Shown: positions 48,148-61,569, counted from the first letter of the stretch. The stretch: DNA of 64,000 nt from Dryobates pubescens (GCF_014839835.1 NC_071646.1:4836001-4900000), one strand, 5' to 3'. Numbers and translations: made by a program. Notes: generated by a model not told the origin, from the letters alone.

Positions 48148-51100
48148 CTGCTATTGTTAAGAGGAAAAGGAAAAAAAAAAATGAAAGAGAAGGAGAGAAT
48201 GAAAAAAGACAGCAAGAAAACTATCAAGCTAATAGAGGATGCACGTGCTGCTGCCCTGGGCAGTTTCAATACAGCACTGGAGAAAACAAAGACGACTAGC
48301 AGCGTTGGGACGTGCTCTTCTGAAGCTGTTGAGTAGGCACAAACTTCTTGTTTCAGATCAAGCCTTGTATCTTCAGTGTAAGTTTCCTCTTCTTTGGTCT
48401 TGAGTTGTTACAATGTGGTAGATTCTTTTCCCGATCTGAACTTGAAGCAGCAGTTTCAGGTGGTAAATTCTGTTCTGTTCCACTTCATACTAAAGATAGG
48501 AAAAAAAACACACTAAGTATCTCTTTAGAAGAAATTACACATCAGTTTGATCCTATAAAACACTGCTTTGCAGACACAGTTGGCATCTCTTCCAATAAAC
48601 TCTACCTCCAAGCCAGCAAGAGGGTATTTCCAATTTTAAACTCTTTAGATGTGGTTACACATTCCAGGGAAGGTATCACTTTGCACAGTTAAAAAAGCAG
48701 TTTTATTTTGAACAGCAGCATCATCATTTAATGCAAGCCTTAGTCTTCCTATCAAAAATACCTTCATATGGATGCAGTTTTCTAATTTAATTAGTAAGTG
48801 CTTCAACAGACCATTAAAGTAGCAATAGGATATGGAAGTGAGGGAGAATTAGAATTTCCTGGTAAATTTTGTTCTGAAAGTTAAGTCAGGAACCAGCAAT
48901 ACCTGAAGCACCTACAGCCCTATACAAAAATAGACAAACTTCCCAATTCCATGCACAAATGCTCTGCATCTGCCTGTTCTGCACACACCATACTCACCCC
49001 CTGCACAAAACACACACAAAAATCTGCAGAGACATTCTCCAGACCTATTAAAGCAGTGTTTGAGAAGTGTTGATTACATATGGATCATATCTGTGTAGAT
49101 AACAGAGAACTTCTCAGCAATACTAACTGGACAATAATCCTCACTGAAGTTTTGCAGTATCACTGTTTTCATGGGAAAGTGGCTCAGGCAAACTGAAACC
49201 TTACAGAAACAACATTTTTTGAGAAGAAATAAAATCAGGTTTTGATTTGAGTTTGCTGCTTAGTAGTAGATACTGAAAAAAAAGGTGGAGGAGGTATCTG
49301 TGCAAAAGCTGCCAAGAAGTACCACAGCTATGGCTCTATAGATAAACTACCATGACATGCAGTAACCTAGAAGTATGAACCATCACAGCACAACTCTTTT
49401 AAGTAGCTCCACAAGTCCCACAGCAAGTGAGCAAAAATATGGGCAAAGTCCATTCCTTCACTGCAGCAGGAAAGTGAATTTCCCAAGTTACACTGAGCTT
49501 TGAATTCTCTTTAGTGAAGAGCCAACTTCAGCGACTGAAACACGAAGGCAGACTGTTAACTGAGTGGAAATGCTGACTGCTGTCAGCCATTACAAATGAA
49601 CTCTAAACCCTAAAAGCACATGGTGGCTGTGTGCGAACTCATCGCTCAGTTGTCACAAAAGTTTGTATTTCAATGGCCTGTCCTACAGATAAGCATCTTC
49701 CTTTAGTCACAGCTCTGAAAAACTTTTGGCTGAACCAAGTTTTCTTGTCAGACCACTGGACATATAAAAATGAGACTGAAGTGGATGAGGGCAGCACAAA
49801 CCAGTACCTGTTGTGAAAGGTTTGCAGTGTAAGATTCAATTACATAAAAAGTATAAATCAGAAGATGCAAAGCTACTGCAAAAATAACATGATCACCAGG
49901 CTTCTCACATACCTGCATATTACATTTAGGCAATTGCTACTACAACATCTTCTAGGACAGTAGTATTTTCTGAGCAGCATTTCAGATCTCAAATGAGTAT
50001 CCCCCAACAAAGCTCAGAAGGAATGAAGCAGGTATATTCTGTATCACAGGAACTTAGAACTTATTTATGTACTTCTCTCAGCTAATTATGCTAACATTAT
50101 TAAGGCTCTACTGAAGCTGTAGCTTTTACTGTGTTATGTCTCTGATTTGTCTGGGCATAGAATATGCAACATTTTTATAGAATAATCAAAACATCTTTTC
50201 TGCCCAAAGCTGACAAACGCTGATTTTGTTAAGTAATGGAATAAGGTACAAGCTAGTCTCTTAAAACCAAGTTCAATTCAATAACAAGATTGGTTTACTA
50301 CACTGAAGTTATTAAAACAAACAAAGCTGTCAAGCAAACATAACTTGATAGGGGAAAAAAGTAAAATCTTGTGTCTGTCTGTCTTTAATTCCTTACTTTA
50401 CTTCAGCTACTATAAATACTCTTCCAAATGGTAAACACCCTAAGCAGCTGCCCAGCCTCCAAGTCACACTGGATTCTGCATTTGTGTATTTACAGCTGAA
50501 AGGATTAATGCAAAGACAGGGAAGAAACTGTACACATGTTCTTGAAGTCTTTCTGGTGCGGATTTTGCTAAATGACAGTAAGTCACAAAGCTGTTCACAA
50601 CTAGAAAACATCTATACAGCCTAACAGCAGCAACCCCCACATTAAAAATCTCTTGGACTGCATTTTCCTCACAAAATGAGGTAAGTGCAAGAATACACAT
50701 TTTACTGGACTGGAACATACGCTTGTAGAAGCAGACACCTCTTAGATGACTACACATGTAATTAAGTTTTGTCACTTCAGTTTATATGCACAAGGCAGCT
50801 ATCAGATACCTGAAGAAGCTATTCCCTATCTTTTCAGGTGAACATTGGAAAGCAGTAGTAAATACTAACTCTAGATCATCACAACCAATACATGATGGGT
50901 ACCAAAGCTACCGAAGTCACTAGGTTAGTGAAGTCACTTTCACGTTGAAAAATACATCCATAGGGGAAACTGAAAAAAAGTTAAAAAGACCTTTCAAGTA
51001 CATCTGTCAGCTAGAATGAGTGAGGGGAACAAAAAAACGAAAACAATTAAACAAAAAGCCCATTTTCCTTAGTGGGTAGGCCGTTGGGGAAGAGCCCTGT

Positions 51101-52156
51101 GCTTGTTATTAACCCAGACAACAGAAAATCGGACCCAGACCGAGGCACACTCCTCGAAGGCCTTCAGGAGGGGCCTAGGCCCGGCGAGCTCCGAGGCCCG
51201 GCGCGGCGCTCCCGATGGCCCTGTTCACTGCGCTGCAGCAAGATGGTGGCCGCGGAGCAGAGTGGCGGGCCCGGCCGAGGGGCGGTGCCAGGCGCCCCAG
51301 CCAGCAGCGCGCCGAGCAGGGGCTGCCGTGTGCGGGAGGCGCCGGCCGCGGCCTGCGCTATGACAGCGCAAAGGCCGAACAAGGCCGCGCCGGCCGCCCT
51401 AACTGCTCGGCCCAGGGGGAAGGGCAGGCGTGGCAGAGGGAGTGGTCGCCCCACCGCCCTCCCTGCACACAAAGGGGGGCGATGGCGGCCGCTCCCCCGC
51501 ACACAAAGGGATGGGGGCCCTGTAGCTGCGCCGGGTGGGGCTGGCGCGCAGCACGCCGGGAGCCGCGGTCCACCGCTGTTCCTACACGGCGGCCGCGCAG
51601 GCCCAGCCCCAAGAGTCCCAGCGTCGGGTCCCCGCCCGCGGCCTGCCGGGGTCCGTAGTTCCCTGGGCGACCACCGCGGCCGGCCCAGCGCCTATCAGCC
51701 TGCAGGCCCCAACAAGCCCCGCAGCCCGTGGAGGCGCGTAGCGCGCCGGGAAAGCGAGTTCCAGCCAGGCCTGGCCCCGCCCACGCGGGCGGGCAGTTAA
51801 CTCCAACCCCCAGGAGCCCCGGCAGCGGGGCGTCTGCCCGCAGGACGCCGGGAAGCGTAGTGCGCACGCCGCCACGGCCCAGCGACCCATGGCCACCAGT
51901 ATTCTATCCCCAGAAGTGGCGGTCTACTGAACAGGCGTATGTCGTCCCCGCCACCGGCCACTGCAATCCGCACAGCCGAGGTTCCAGGAACCCCTACCCC
52001 GCCGAGGCAGCTACGATAAGACATACATAGGAGGCGGGTCTGGAGGTGTCCTCTACTCCTTTCGCCGACTCTGAGGGCCTCCAGTATCCTCTCACTTGCG
52101 CCAGCAGCGCTTGGACAGCGACGGGAACGGTCAAAGCCCGCCGCGATCGTACTCAC

Positions 52157-52225
52157 CCCAACAGCTCAGCGCCCCCGCTCCAGCGCCGCCATGAGCAGCA
52201 CGGCACAGCACGTAGGAATAAATCC
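52157..52225 (-). other. CSDE1: CSDE1 non-coding first exon (approximate 5' end)
   Basis: The minus strand reads ...GCTGAGCTGTTGGG then GTGAGTACG, a strong donor with the exon ending at 52157. The 5' end is a guess, placed just inside the TCTCGCGAGA element. It contains the short upstream ORF at 52192-52166. Confidence 0.5.
52166..52192 (-). other. upstream ORF in CSDE1 5' UTR
   Basis: ATG GCG GCG CTG GAG CGG GGG CGC TGA: eight codons (MAALERGR) and a stop within the presumed first exon, 9 nt before the exon end. Translation of CSDE1 may be modulated by it. Confidence 0.5.
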
Positions 52226-52230
52226 CGGCC

Positions 52231-52240
52231 TCTCGCGAGA
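52231..52240. promoter_or_regulatory. TCTCGCGAGA palindrome
   Basis: An exact 10-bp TCTCGCGAGA, the CpG-containing element bound by BANP at housekeeping CpG-island promoters. It lies a few tens of bases upstream of the proposed CSDE1 first exon. Confidence 0.75.
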
Positions 52241-52930
52241 GCGCCGGGGCGGGGCCGCGCCTGCGCACAAAGGGCCCCGGTAGGGGCGCGTTGCGCATGC
52301 GCGCATGCCGATCACGTGCGCAAGCACAGAGGCGGTGCGCGCACACACCCATTCAACCCTCCCCCCACGCGCACCCGCGGCGGCTCGTCCCCGCCCTCAA
52401 GATGAGATGGCGGCCGCGGGGCAGGCAGGGCCTGTGGAAAGGATGCACCGAGCTCAAGGCACAGCGCAAGACCCTTCCCGTCTGGTGCTAGCGCGGGCAG
52501 CGGCATGCTCGGTCCCGAGGCTCCAGGTCGGTTTTCAACGCGAGCGCGCCAAGTCCTTCCGAATATGTACGTCGGCTCATAAGGATCCTATGGACACGCA
52601 GGCCCAGAACAGTACCTTAGCAAATGACTGTATTTAAAAGTCCTCTGATAATTATGATTTGCTATTAATTAATAACAAATTAATGAGTGAAAACAGCTGC
52701 TGTGTAGTTTCCTTTTTTTTTTTTTTTTTTCAGGCTTCAATTCGAGGAATGTTAACCAACACTAGGATGCTGAAGGCAGAAATGCATCCTCAGAGGCATT
52801 TCAGATGATGGTAACTCTTTTGAGAGATGAGGCAGCCTTACTGGTTAGCGAGGGGGTGTGAAAGGCTTGGGTACATCCCCCGGATCTAGGAAACAGAATA
52901 CACTTGAGAAAATACTCCCCACTTTTTTTT

Positions 52931-52936
52931 TTTATT
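52931..52936 (-). terminator. candidate SIKE1 poly(A) signal AATAAA
   Basis: The minus strand reads GGGAATAATAAAAA about 1.3 kb after the SIKE1 stop. It would leave about 0.7 kb between the SIKE1 mRNA end and the CSDE1 promoter element. Confidence 0.5.
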
Positions 52937-54233
52937 ATTCCCTCTTAAACAATTTTTAGTAGAAAATCAATTTAATACAAGAATGCTCCTGTACAGAAAT
53001 CCTTTATATTTACCAAACAATCCTGATGGGTATTCCAAACAGTTGCATCAAAATGTCTTTCATTAAGCACAGGAATGTAAACCATCTTCTGCATCTATCA
53101 AAACTGTCACTTGGGGAAAAAATGGCATAAAACTTTAATATTGAAAATAAGATGGTTACTGTTCTTGGAGATTGTTCTCTGATCACAGGTAAGAAGCACA
53201 TAAATATTTATATAAAAATGTCATTTAAAATACCACAATATTGCTAAATTACTAAGACCTGCAACTCTCAACTTCACTCAATACAGGATTCTCCATTAAC
53301 TACATAACATCTGTCACTAGATTTGCCTGTGATGTAATACTAAAAACCTGGTTGTATGGTTGGTTTTGGTTTAGTTCTGAGGCAGACCTCACCTCGCTTC
53401 CCAAAGTCCAAATTAGTGGGAGGTCAAAGACCTCTAATCTGAAGGCACTGTGTTCTGAGCAGGGTTTGAATGCACTGCCTTCAGACCAGTGCTAGTCAGC
53501 ATCCACAAACCTTGGAGCACTAGTAAAGCTAGAACAGCTCTACCATAAAAAAGAATTAGATATGCAATGTCCTTCAAAAACACCCAGGTGTCAGAATGGG
53601 TGATCCACTCTTGATTTCCACTCCTAACTCAAGGTGAATTATGCTCCTTGTATGAGTTACTACTTGAAGTGATCTTCTGGCTATCTGCTGTTCTCTCATG
53701 GAAGCAGCTGTCCAAGTAACAATGTCAAGCCAGCCAAATACTGAGAATTAGCTCTTCAGAGCAAAACAAAAGCTCCATGTGCCTTCTCTGTGCAGGCAGA
53801 CAAAATGTGTACCTACCATTTACAAAGCAATTTTTCAATAAGCTCTTGACTGTTCTATCAAATAAAACAATCGGGACCTGTATTATGGTTTCTAGCTAAT
53901 AACAAGGTGGATTTAAGTGTCATCTGCACAGTTGGAATTACTAACTGAACCTCATAAATAAAACCCACAAATGGGAGAGGAAATAAACTATCACAAGGGA
54001 GTACATATCAAATACTTCATTGTTAAGCGTACGCTGCAATTACTGAGACAGAGCAGCAATGCAAAGCCTTTGCCATCCACAGTATGCAACTTCAGAAAAA
54101 CACAGAGCAAACAGCCCACAGAAAGATAAACATACAAGGAAACACCTCGAAAAACAAAACAGAACCCATCCTTGTAGGGTAGTTTCATAATAGTCTCTGA
54201 AGCCAAGATTTGGAGATAAGGTTATTTTGTGAC
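52937..54233 (-). other. SIKE1: SIKE1 3' UTR (predicted)
   Basis: AT-rich sequence downstream of the SIKE1 stop with no recognisable repeats or exons. The extent depends on the poly(A) call. Confidence 0.45.
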
Positions 54234-56621
54234 CTAAGCTTCACAGTCAGGCAGGTCTTCTCTCCCCACTTCAAAAGCCTCTTTGCTGATTGACAGCAGT
54301 TCACGCAGCTCTTTGTTTTCAAGCTGCAAAATCAATATTTTTGCTGAAACAGAAACGAACTAATTCACAATTAAAGGACTACAATAGAAATGAGCTGAAT
54401 CACAATTAAAGGACAATAAACTTTAAACGGTCCCACTCCTTCACAGATAATTGAAACATCAATTCTGTCATGTAGGCCCTAATACAGTGCTGGCAAGAGC
54501 AGAATCACATCATTTAAAGCTCATCTTTTGCTTCTGGCTTCATATATACATTTTATATATATATATAAAAAAATACCAAAACCTCAAAACTAAATAGATT
54601 ATGTTCTGCATTTTCTGACACCATGTCCAAATTTTTGGTTGTTGAATCCTTGATACACAAACAAACACAGAAAGTCCAGAGTAAGTCTGGAGACTTGATC
54701 TATTCTTAGCAGTTGTCTCTGTTCTTACCTCCAACTGAGCTAGTTTCTCCTGAACTTTAAAGAACTGATCATCATCAACATGAACAGCTTTCCTCATCAC
54801 CTCTCCCATCTCACATATTCTGTCTATTTGACTTTCAATTTCCTGGAAGACATAAAAATAACATATTCAGGATCTTCAGGCAAAAGCAGCAGTAATCATT
54901 TATCCCTTTCTTGATTTTGGTTTTAATCTTTTCCTCTCAAGCATTTGCAATCGTTTTTAAGATGTGTAACATTTAAAGATGAATACATGTACTTTACTGT
55001 CCTTTATCATGAATCATCAATGAAAACAGTCAATAGAAATCACATCAGTCAGCAAGGTAAGGCACTCTTACTAAGATGGAAATAATTTCAAGAGTGGTAA
55101 GGACTGGGACAAAAAATTCAGGTTCTTGCAAATATTACTATGGAGCAGATTTCATATTGCATTGTTAGAAAAACCCAATGGGACTGCTAAGAATGCCAAA
55201 TATTAAGCAAAAGAGATTTCAAGACTAAGTAACAGTGTGAAGTAAACATCCCCAAGTCAGAAGGAAGCCAAACTAAAATAACTAAGACTAGAGCCTTCTG
55301 AGGCACTTTTTTACAGAACTGTCTAGATACAGCCCTAACCCTTTTGAAAACACACTCTGTTAGAACTCTGAAGTGCACCTAGTGCATAAAGAGCCAGCCT
55401 TCACCTCGGCCATGAATGGGTTATGCTTTTCAGTCTCCTCTCATGACTGTTACAACCTGAGTGCTGCAAAAGGAATAGAGGAAAAAAATAACCAGCAAAG
55501 AGACAAGAGTATGTTAAAACAGATTTTGGAGCAGAGATATTCCATGAATGGAAACAAATGTTGCATGAAAGCAAGCTAGAGATAGGGAACAAAAATTTTT
55601 TGCCCTCTTCTGTCCCCACCCCATCTTACCAAAGAATTAGCCTGATGAATTTTCAAGACTGGTTCTGTATTTTCACTTTTTCTCCCTTGCAAAAGCTGTA
55701 ACATTTGCTTTCTGTATTTGCTCATGATAAGTTCTAATGCGTCCTGGTGCTCCTCCAGTGAGATCCACAGCTCTGCAAAACACAGTATGTCGTTGCCACA
55801 AAATGCAAGCCGTTTTTCACAGTGCTGACAGCAGAAGCTGTAGCCGAGGTAGAGAGTACTGTCAGCTCGCTTGATTCCTGCTATCCCTCTGACCCCCTCG
55901 CCAGAGCAGTCGGCGGCCCAAGCCCCTCTCCCATCCTGACACTGGCAGTCGCTTTCACACCAAGGCATCCATGCCTCTCACAGAAAGCAAAACAGAGGCA
56001 CTTCCCAGTCCCCTCGACAAGGCCACTCCCGTCTGAAGCACCAAGAGCGCTGCTCCCCAGGACCCTGCCCGACACAGCAACTGGGCCCTCGGGACATCAC
56101 CCTCCACCTCCAGCACGCCCCACACCAGTTCCCATCCCGCGAGTTCCTCCAGCGCACTCAGCACAGCTCTCCGCGGCCGCCGGCTCCCCGCCATGACACG
56201 CTACCCCTGCACCCCTCCATCAGCGCCACGGGGTCCCGCAGCACGCCGCCCCCGCTCCGCCGCCCGGGCAGCCTTACCCCTGTTCTCCTGCTGCAGGTCG
56301 CGGATCTGCGTGTTCTCCTGGGACAGGAGCACGGGCGGCCGCAGCCGGGATGGGTCTGTCCGCTCCGCCGCGGTGCCCTGGCCCTGCAGAAACACGGCTG
56401 TCAGTTTGGCCGCCCCGTCCGCTCACTCGCCCGCCGCCCGCTCGCCCCCTGCCCGCTCTCACCTTCTCGGCCCACGCCGCGCCTGCCTCTCTCATGGCGG
56501 CGACGCGCTGGTGCAGGACGGCGGACTGGTCGATGAGCGACTCGGCGGCGGTGTCATGTTCCTTCAGCCGCTCCAGCAGCGTCTTCGCGTCCGTAAGAAT
56601 CTTCTCGATGGTGCAGGTCAT
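54234..56621 (-). CDS. SIKE1: SIKE1, suppressor of IKK-epsilon
   Basis: A cytosolic coiled-coil protein that binds TBK1 and IKK-epsilon, damping virus- and TLR3-triggered interferon signalling; it is also linked to SLMAP/STRIPAK and the cytoskeleton. Exons: 56621-56463, 56383-56278, 55772-55630, 54842-54729 and 54323-54234 (stop TAG), all GT-AG and phase-consistent, 203 aa (human 207). Landmarks are [96 protein letters not shown] and a short tail LPDCEA. The acidic, heptad-rich character fits its coiled coils. The first half of exon 2 is diverged from mammals. FGFR1OP2 is the close paralogue, but the NRAS-CSDE1 context favours SIKE1. Confidence 0.95.
54541..54570. repeat. AT microsatellite
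   Basis: (AT)n-type run in a SIKE1 intron. Confidence 0.8.
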
Positions 56622-57130
56622 GGCGAGCGCTGAGGCGAGCGGCGCCCCTCACCTCCGCCGCGGCCCCATGCTCGGCGGCGCGCGCCCCTCCTCGCCGCCG
56701 CCGCCTCGCGCGCGGACAGCCGCGAGCCCGCGGCATCGGGAACGCCTACCGCGCGCGCCCCCGCCGCTTCCGGCGCTCGAGTGGCGCGCGGTGGGCAGGA
56801 GCCCCCTGGCGGCGTGAAGGTGCCACCGCCTCTTGCGAGAGCGCGCGCAGCCCCTACGCTCGGCCTTGCCGGTGCCCGTGGGTAGCGGCGTTATGAAGCC
56901 ACCCGCAGCAGAGGAATGCCCTCGGCTTTTAAGGCTATCCCAGGAGACCCCCTGCGAGAACTCTCACCGGCAGGGATGTCCCCGGTCGTCCACAGAACGG
57001 TTCCGAGTGCTTCACGACGCGGTTTTCCCGGAGGAAGCCCCGATGAAAGGCTGGTTCAGAGAAAGGCTGCGGTACCCTGCGCTGTTTGCAGAAGGGCGCG
57101 TACCCTTGACCCGAGGCGGGTCTGGTTATC
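55880..57130 (-). promoter_or_regulatory. CpG island, SIKE1 promoter
   Basis: The GC- and CpG-rich zone covers SIKE1 exons 1 and 2 and extends about 500 bp upstream. Upstream of the ATG are a CTTCCGG (ETS-like) near 56,767 and TCTTGCGAGAG near 56,832, one base off the BANP core. No TATA box. Whether it also drives a plus-strand transcript is unknown. Confidence 0.65.
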
Positions 57131-60100
57131 TTTTTAAATGCTCCCTTCAACAGTGTGTGATAAATTCCGGGCTGAGGTCTGTTGAGCTGTCATCTTATCT
57201 AATATTCTTGTTTGTCCCTTTTAACAGTAAACATCCTCTACTCGAGTTAAAAAAACAAGCTCTGTAATGCTGACTTGCTGCTTTGATATGTATTTGCTAA
57301 CTTAAGCTACTGTTAGTGATCTGTGATGTCCTTGATTCTTTGGTTAACTTTGTGCCACTAAGCTTCTTTATTCAGTATTACGGACTTTGTCAGTAATGTT
57401 TTCAACAACTGTTTTAACGGGACTGCCTTTGACTGGGGGCCTCGTTCAAGTTTAAATCCTAATTCAGATGGACACATATGAAAAACCTTGGACACTTTAT
57501 CAGATGATTTTCTTTATGAGCCCGGAGATGATAAAGCCTAGTGCAGAAGTGCTGAATAAAATAATGTCATATAAGCAACAATATCAAAGCACACCTACAA
57601 CCCAGACGAGAACAGAGTAAGCAGCTGCATTTGGAGTATTTAATCAGAATTAATTAGTAAACTATGAAATCTATTTTGCAAAATGGGGAAACAATGCTGC
57701 TTCACAGTAATCTGTGTGGAACGTCTGGACCACACTTTAGAGCATGTTTTACCCTCTGGTCCTTCCTTATTTTTCTTCTGACTTGAGAATACTAAAAGTT
57801 AAACCAACACATTATTAGAATTCCTTTTTCATAATACTTGATCCATGAACATCTGGAAAACTGACAAAAGTTACTGTTTATCATTCTGATTATGGAATAA
57901 GTTGGCAAAAGGTTGCCCTGTACTATGAGAGATAGGACAGCCCCAAGTTGTAGCAATGCTTGTTTCCCCTCTTCCACTGTCTGTCCTCCACCATTATATC
58001 CCCAAACAATCCCACCAGTGCAGTTCAGCACCTCTGGTGCTTCTCTCTGCTTGCACACTCAGCTCTCTGACAGTACATCTACTTTTGGCGAGCCTTTCTG
58101 GCGAGCCTTTAAGCAGCCACACAGGAATAGGCCTGATACAGCTACACAGAATACTATGTCTAGCAGTCCAGTATCTTTCCATTTTCCACCTTATTCCTTG
58201 TAAGGAAGTTCTGTGAAATCAAACATGCTGTCTCCAAAGTTCCACTTAATTCAGCTTTACAGCAGAGAGGGACTCAGCTGTTTAGAAGTGCAACACTGGA
58301 AGTTCTACATCTACTAGAAGTCAGCTAAAGGAGCAACCTGTTTGTGCAACGTGGAGGGTCACTGCACCTCAGCAAAAGCTGCACCTGAATTGCATGTCTC
58401 AGTCTTTGGCCTGTTCTGTTCCTTGTGTTTATGCTTGCAATTTAATACTTTTCCCTGGTTTCAAAGATGACATCTTGGCATTTCATGCCAAGTAGAGACA
58501 AGGAAGGGAGATAAGGGCCAGCACTGCTGTATCGGACTTTCATTTCAGGATCAGTGCAGTCCCTCTGTGTGATTCTGGCTGCTTGAAATAAAATTGCACA
58601 ATAAGAAGTGAGTCTACAACATTGCCACCGCACAGCTCCCAGTCTCGTGTTCTCACTCAAGGATGTGGCTCAGTCCTTCTCCAGCAGCTCTTTTGACACA
58701 GAATCATTTGTTCAACTTCCAAAGGACAGCAGAATAAGCTAGTGTGGCGCCAGAACACAGATCAGATCCCAGGAGGACAAAGCTCCTTGATTTAAATGCT
58801 GGGAATGCTTGCCACCAAAACTAGTATGCAGCAAGAGAGCTTAAACAAATCAACGGATGAGCATTTTCTGAGTGGTGGTGTCTTCAATTCCTTTGGCTTA
58901 TCACATCAACTCTGTATAAACTAAGAATGTATAAATTTGGCCTCTCAAACTTTTTAGTGTTTAACTTCAATTCGATTAAACACTTGTGTATGTGTACAAA
59001 GTGAAAAATGAGGTTACAAGAGGTTAATGCTTTTAATGCTTTTAATAACTCTTAACCACATGGCTGTATTCTGTCAAACAGAATGTGGATTTGTTCTAGC
59101 AGAAGTATACACTAGATAGAAGCATATGAGGCTCTCCAGAACAGAAAAGCTGCTACAGGACCAAAACCATTTCTAGGCCATCTTTGCAAAATCATAAATA
59201 GTATTTCTGGGATGGAATAAATCCACAGCATTTCTGAGTACAGCTGAGGAGGTGTTGGAAGTTGGAAGATCATAAATCTAGACAGACCGAAAGTACAGAA
59301 AAAGTACTTGAAGAGACAGGTAACAGACACAGCACAGGTCCTTGAGCACAACACAGTATCTGTAAACCTGAGACAAGTTCAGGCATCAGTACTGGGGATG
59401 TTAAAACAATGTGCACTGGGTGGTACCTGTAACTTAGTCAGAAACTGGAAATTATGGATAATAATGCAGAGGAACTGACTGGTAGAGAATGGCAGCATCT
59501 GTGACAGACTCCACCACTTTGTGATTGCTTCCTTTTAAAATGAAGTGGTGATGTTAACACAGCATCCAGCTACTGTCACAAATTCAGTGGTATTGCCCTC
59601 AACAAAATCTGTAGCAGAGACTCACAGACAAGGAGGCCAAGTGAATCCACTTCTTGCACTTCCTAGCCTGTATTTCCAAGTGGATTACTGCTGCATAAAA
59701 CAGAGCCATTCTGTGACAAAAGTTATTACCCAGAAACTCCATTTTATTGTTCATCTTCATTATCCTGCTTTGATAAATCTTGATGAGTCACCCACTGCAC
59801 CACAGCATTCACATTTATGAGTCTAATATTCTTTTTACTATTAAAACAAATGTCCTTAAGATGGAATCCAGGCTGGAGAAAACCAGGAAACATTATCATT
59901 GATAAATGGATATATTTAGCTATTTAAGTCTCTCAGCAGCAAGACTCCTCTGCTGATAAAATGCTGACCAAGGGATTCCACCATCATTATTTTTTAATGC
60001 TTACTACAGTGTCAGGAGATTTTGCTTTATGGAAACCACGTCCAGGCCTTGGCTTCTCTTTGCTGTACCTACAAAGAAGTACACTCATTTAAGTCTCAAT

Positions 60101-60164
60101 GTTTAAAATTACATTTAAGTTATTTGAAGTCAGATCATTTTAATACATAAGCTGTATGTCAAAG
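57131..60164. other. intergenic, nothing recognised
   Basis: AT-rich sequence beyond the SIKE1 promoter. I checked both strands for SYCP1 or TSHB segments, the next genes in mammals, and found none. No clear repeats. Confidence 0.5.
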
Positions 60165-60402
60165 TAGAGAAGAGTAGGTTTAGATTGGCTGTTAGGAACG
60201 AGTTCTTTACCATGGTGGTGGTGAACACTGGAACAGGTTGCCCAGGGAGGTGGTTGAGGCCCCATCCCTGGAAATACTTGAGATGAGGCTCGACAGGGCT
60301 CTGGGCAACCTGATCTAGTTGAGGATGACCCTGATGACTGCAGAGGGGGTTGGACCTTTGGAGGTCCCTTCCAACCCAGACCATTCTATGATTCTATGAT
60401 GC
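60165..60402 (+). mobile_element. CR1 LINE 3' fragment
   Basis: It runs from 'tttagattggctgttagga' through 'gaacaggttgcccagggaggtggttgaggccccatccctgg' to 'ccttccaacccagaccattctatgattctatgat', a full CR1 3' tail with the octamer repeat. Plus orientation and relatively intact. Confidence 0.92.
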
Positions 60403-61569
60403 TATTGTTAGTACTCAACTTCCTTTAGTATCGTTCAGAATATTTTACTAACAGGAGAGACTTAATCCTATAATGAAATAAATCTGCATTTCAACCTTTA
60501 ACTCACATATATAACAACAATTACTGTAATCAGCAATTAGTTTTCCAAAGGCTCCCAACTGTTCAGTATTTGACTCTTGCTTTCATCATTTAATGATTTA
60601 TAGTAATGAGCTGGAACATCAGTATTTTTTACTGAAATAGCCAAAATAGTTGTCCAGGCATCACTGTCTCCATGTGACAGATCTCAGATGTTTTTATGAA
60701 AAGTTAGCCAAAAGTAATAGGCAATTCCATGGCTTCTGTTTCATTTTGACTGAAAAACAACAACAAAGTGACTGTAATGCCTCGTAGTCGGAGTCTCAGT
60801 AGCTTTTGAAGGACTGTTACTTTGCTGAGATTCTGCCCTTTGTTTAAGTTTTGTTTGACAAATGCTTTATAAATGAGCAGAAGAGGTGGTTTATGTTTCA
60901 TTAATGAGGCTGATAGTGGTTAATTACTGAAGTTACATAAACAATCCAATACCAGATCAAGCCAAACGGGTCAGTTATGGAGAGAAGATCCAGCTGGAGT
61001 AGATGTGATTTCCTTTTAACTATTCAGATACCAAACAAATTAGAGATGATACCAAACAAGTTGCTAGATTCTGTAGTTCAAATGAACAAAGAATTCTTAG
61101 CTTGAAAAATTCATTCTCTCAAGAGGTATTGGTCTAGGGAAGCTCTTTCTTGATCTGCAGTGTTAGCAGTCATCAAATTCTCAGACCTAACAGCACAAGG
61201 GCAGCCATTCTAAGTAGATCAGATTGCACAGAAGCTCACAGTTCACAGTGATGATGGAAATGAGGCTGCAAAAGCAGCAGAAGGCAAGGTCAGGCAGGTG
61301 TCATCAGATCTGATTATTTTTTACAGAAAACACATATGTCCTTTATTCTCCACTTCTGTGGCACTTTCGCATTTTGGCTCATAACATGAACTTGTTCAGA
61401 TAGTATTTTCAGGCTGTATCTATCAGTAACATTTTGTTTGCTCTTCCCTAGTAGAGCTTTCTTGAAGTATAATTGTTTCCTCTGCCCATAAAAATGGCCC
61501 TAGGCGTGTTACTGATCAGATACTTTATCAGTTTTCTACAAATTGACATTATGTAAGTAAAATCAACCG

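Larger units (their letters stand above)
46109..51079 (-). other. CSDE1 5' intron region
   Basis: This lies between the non-coding first exon (donor at 52156) and the start-codon exon. Besides the old CR1 piece and the candidate exon at 48067-48147, I recognise nothing. It is AT-rich unique sequence. Confidence 0.6.
51080..52580 (-). promoter_or_regulatory. CpG island, CSDE1 promoter
   Basis: A 1.5-kb island of very high GC and CpG density between CSDE1 coding exons and SIKE1. It contains a probable first exon (donor at 52156), a TCTCGCGAGA element and YY1-like AGATGGCGGC at 52405-52414. There is no TATA box. Confidence 0.75.

Noticed and set aside
51072-52637. Several long open frames on both strands near the CSDE1 promoter
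   Set aside because: This is a GC-rich island artefact; the translations are low-complexity and overlap each other.
56193-57267. Plus-strand open frames over and beyond SIKE1 exon 1
   Set aside because: They are antisense shadows of SIKE1 exons and island sequence with no recognisable protein.
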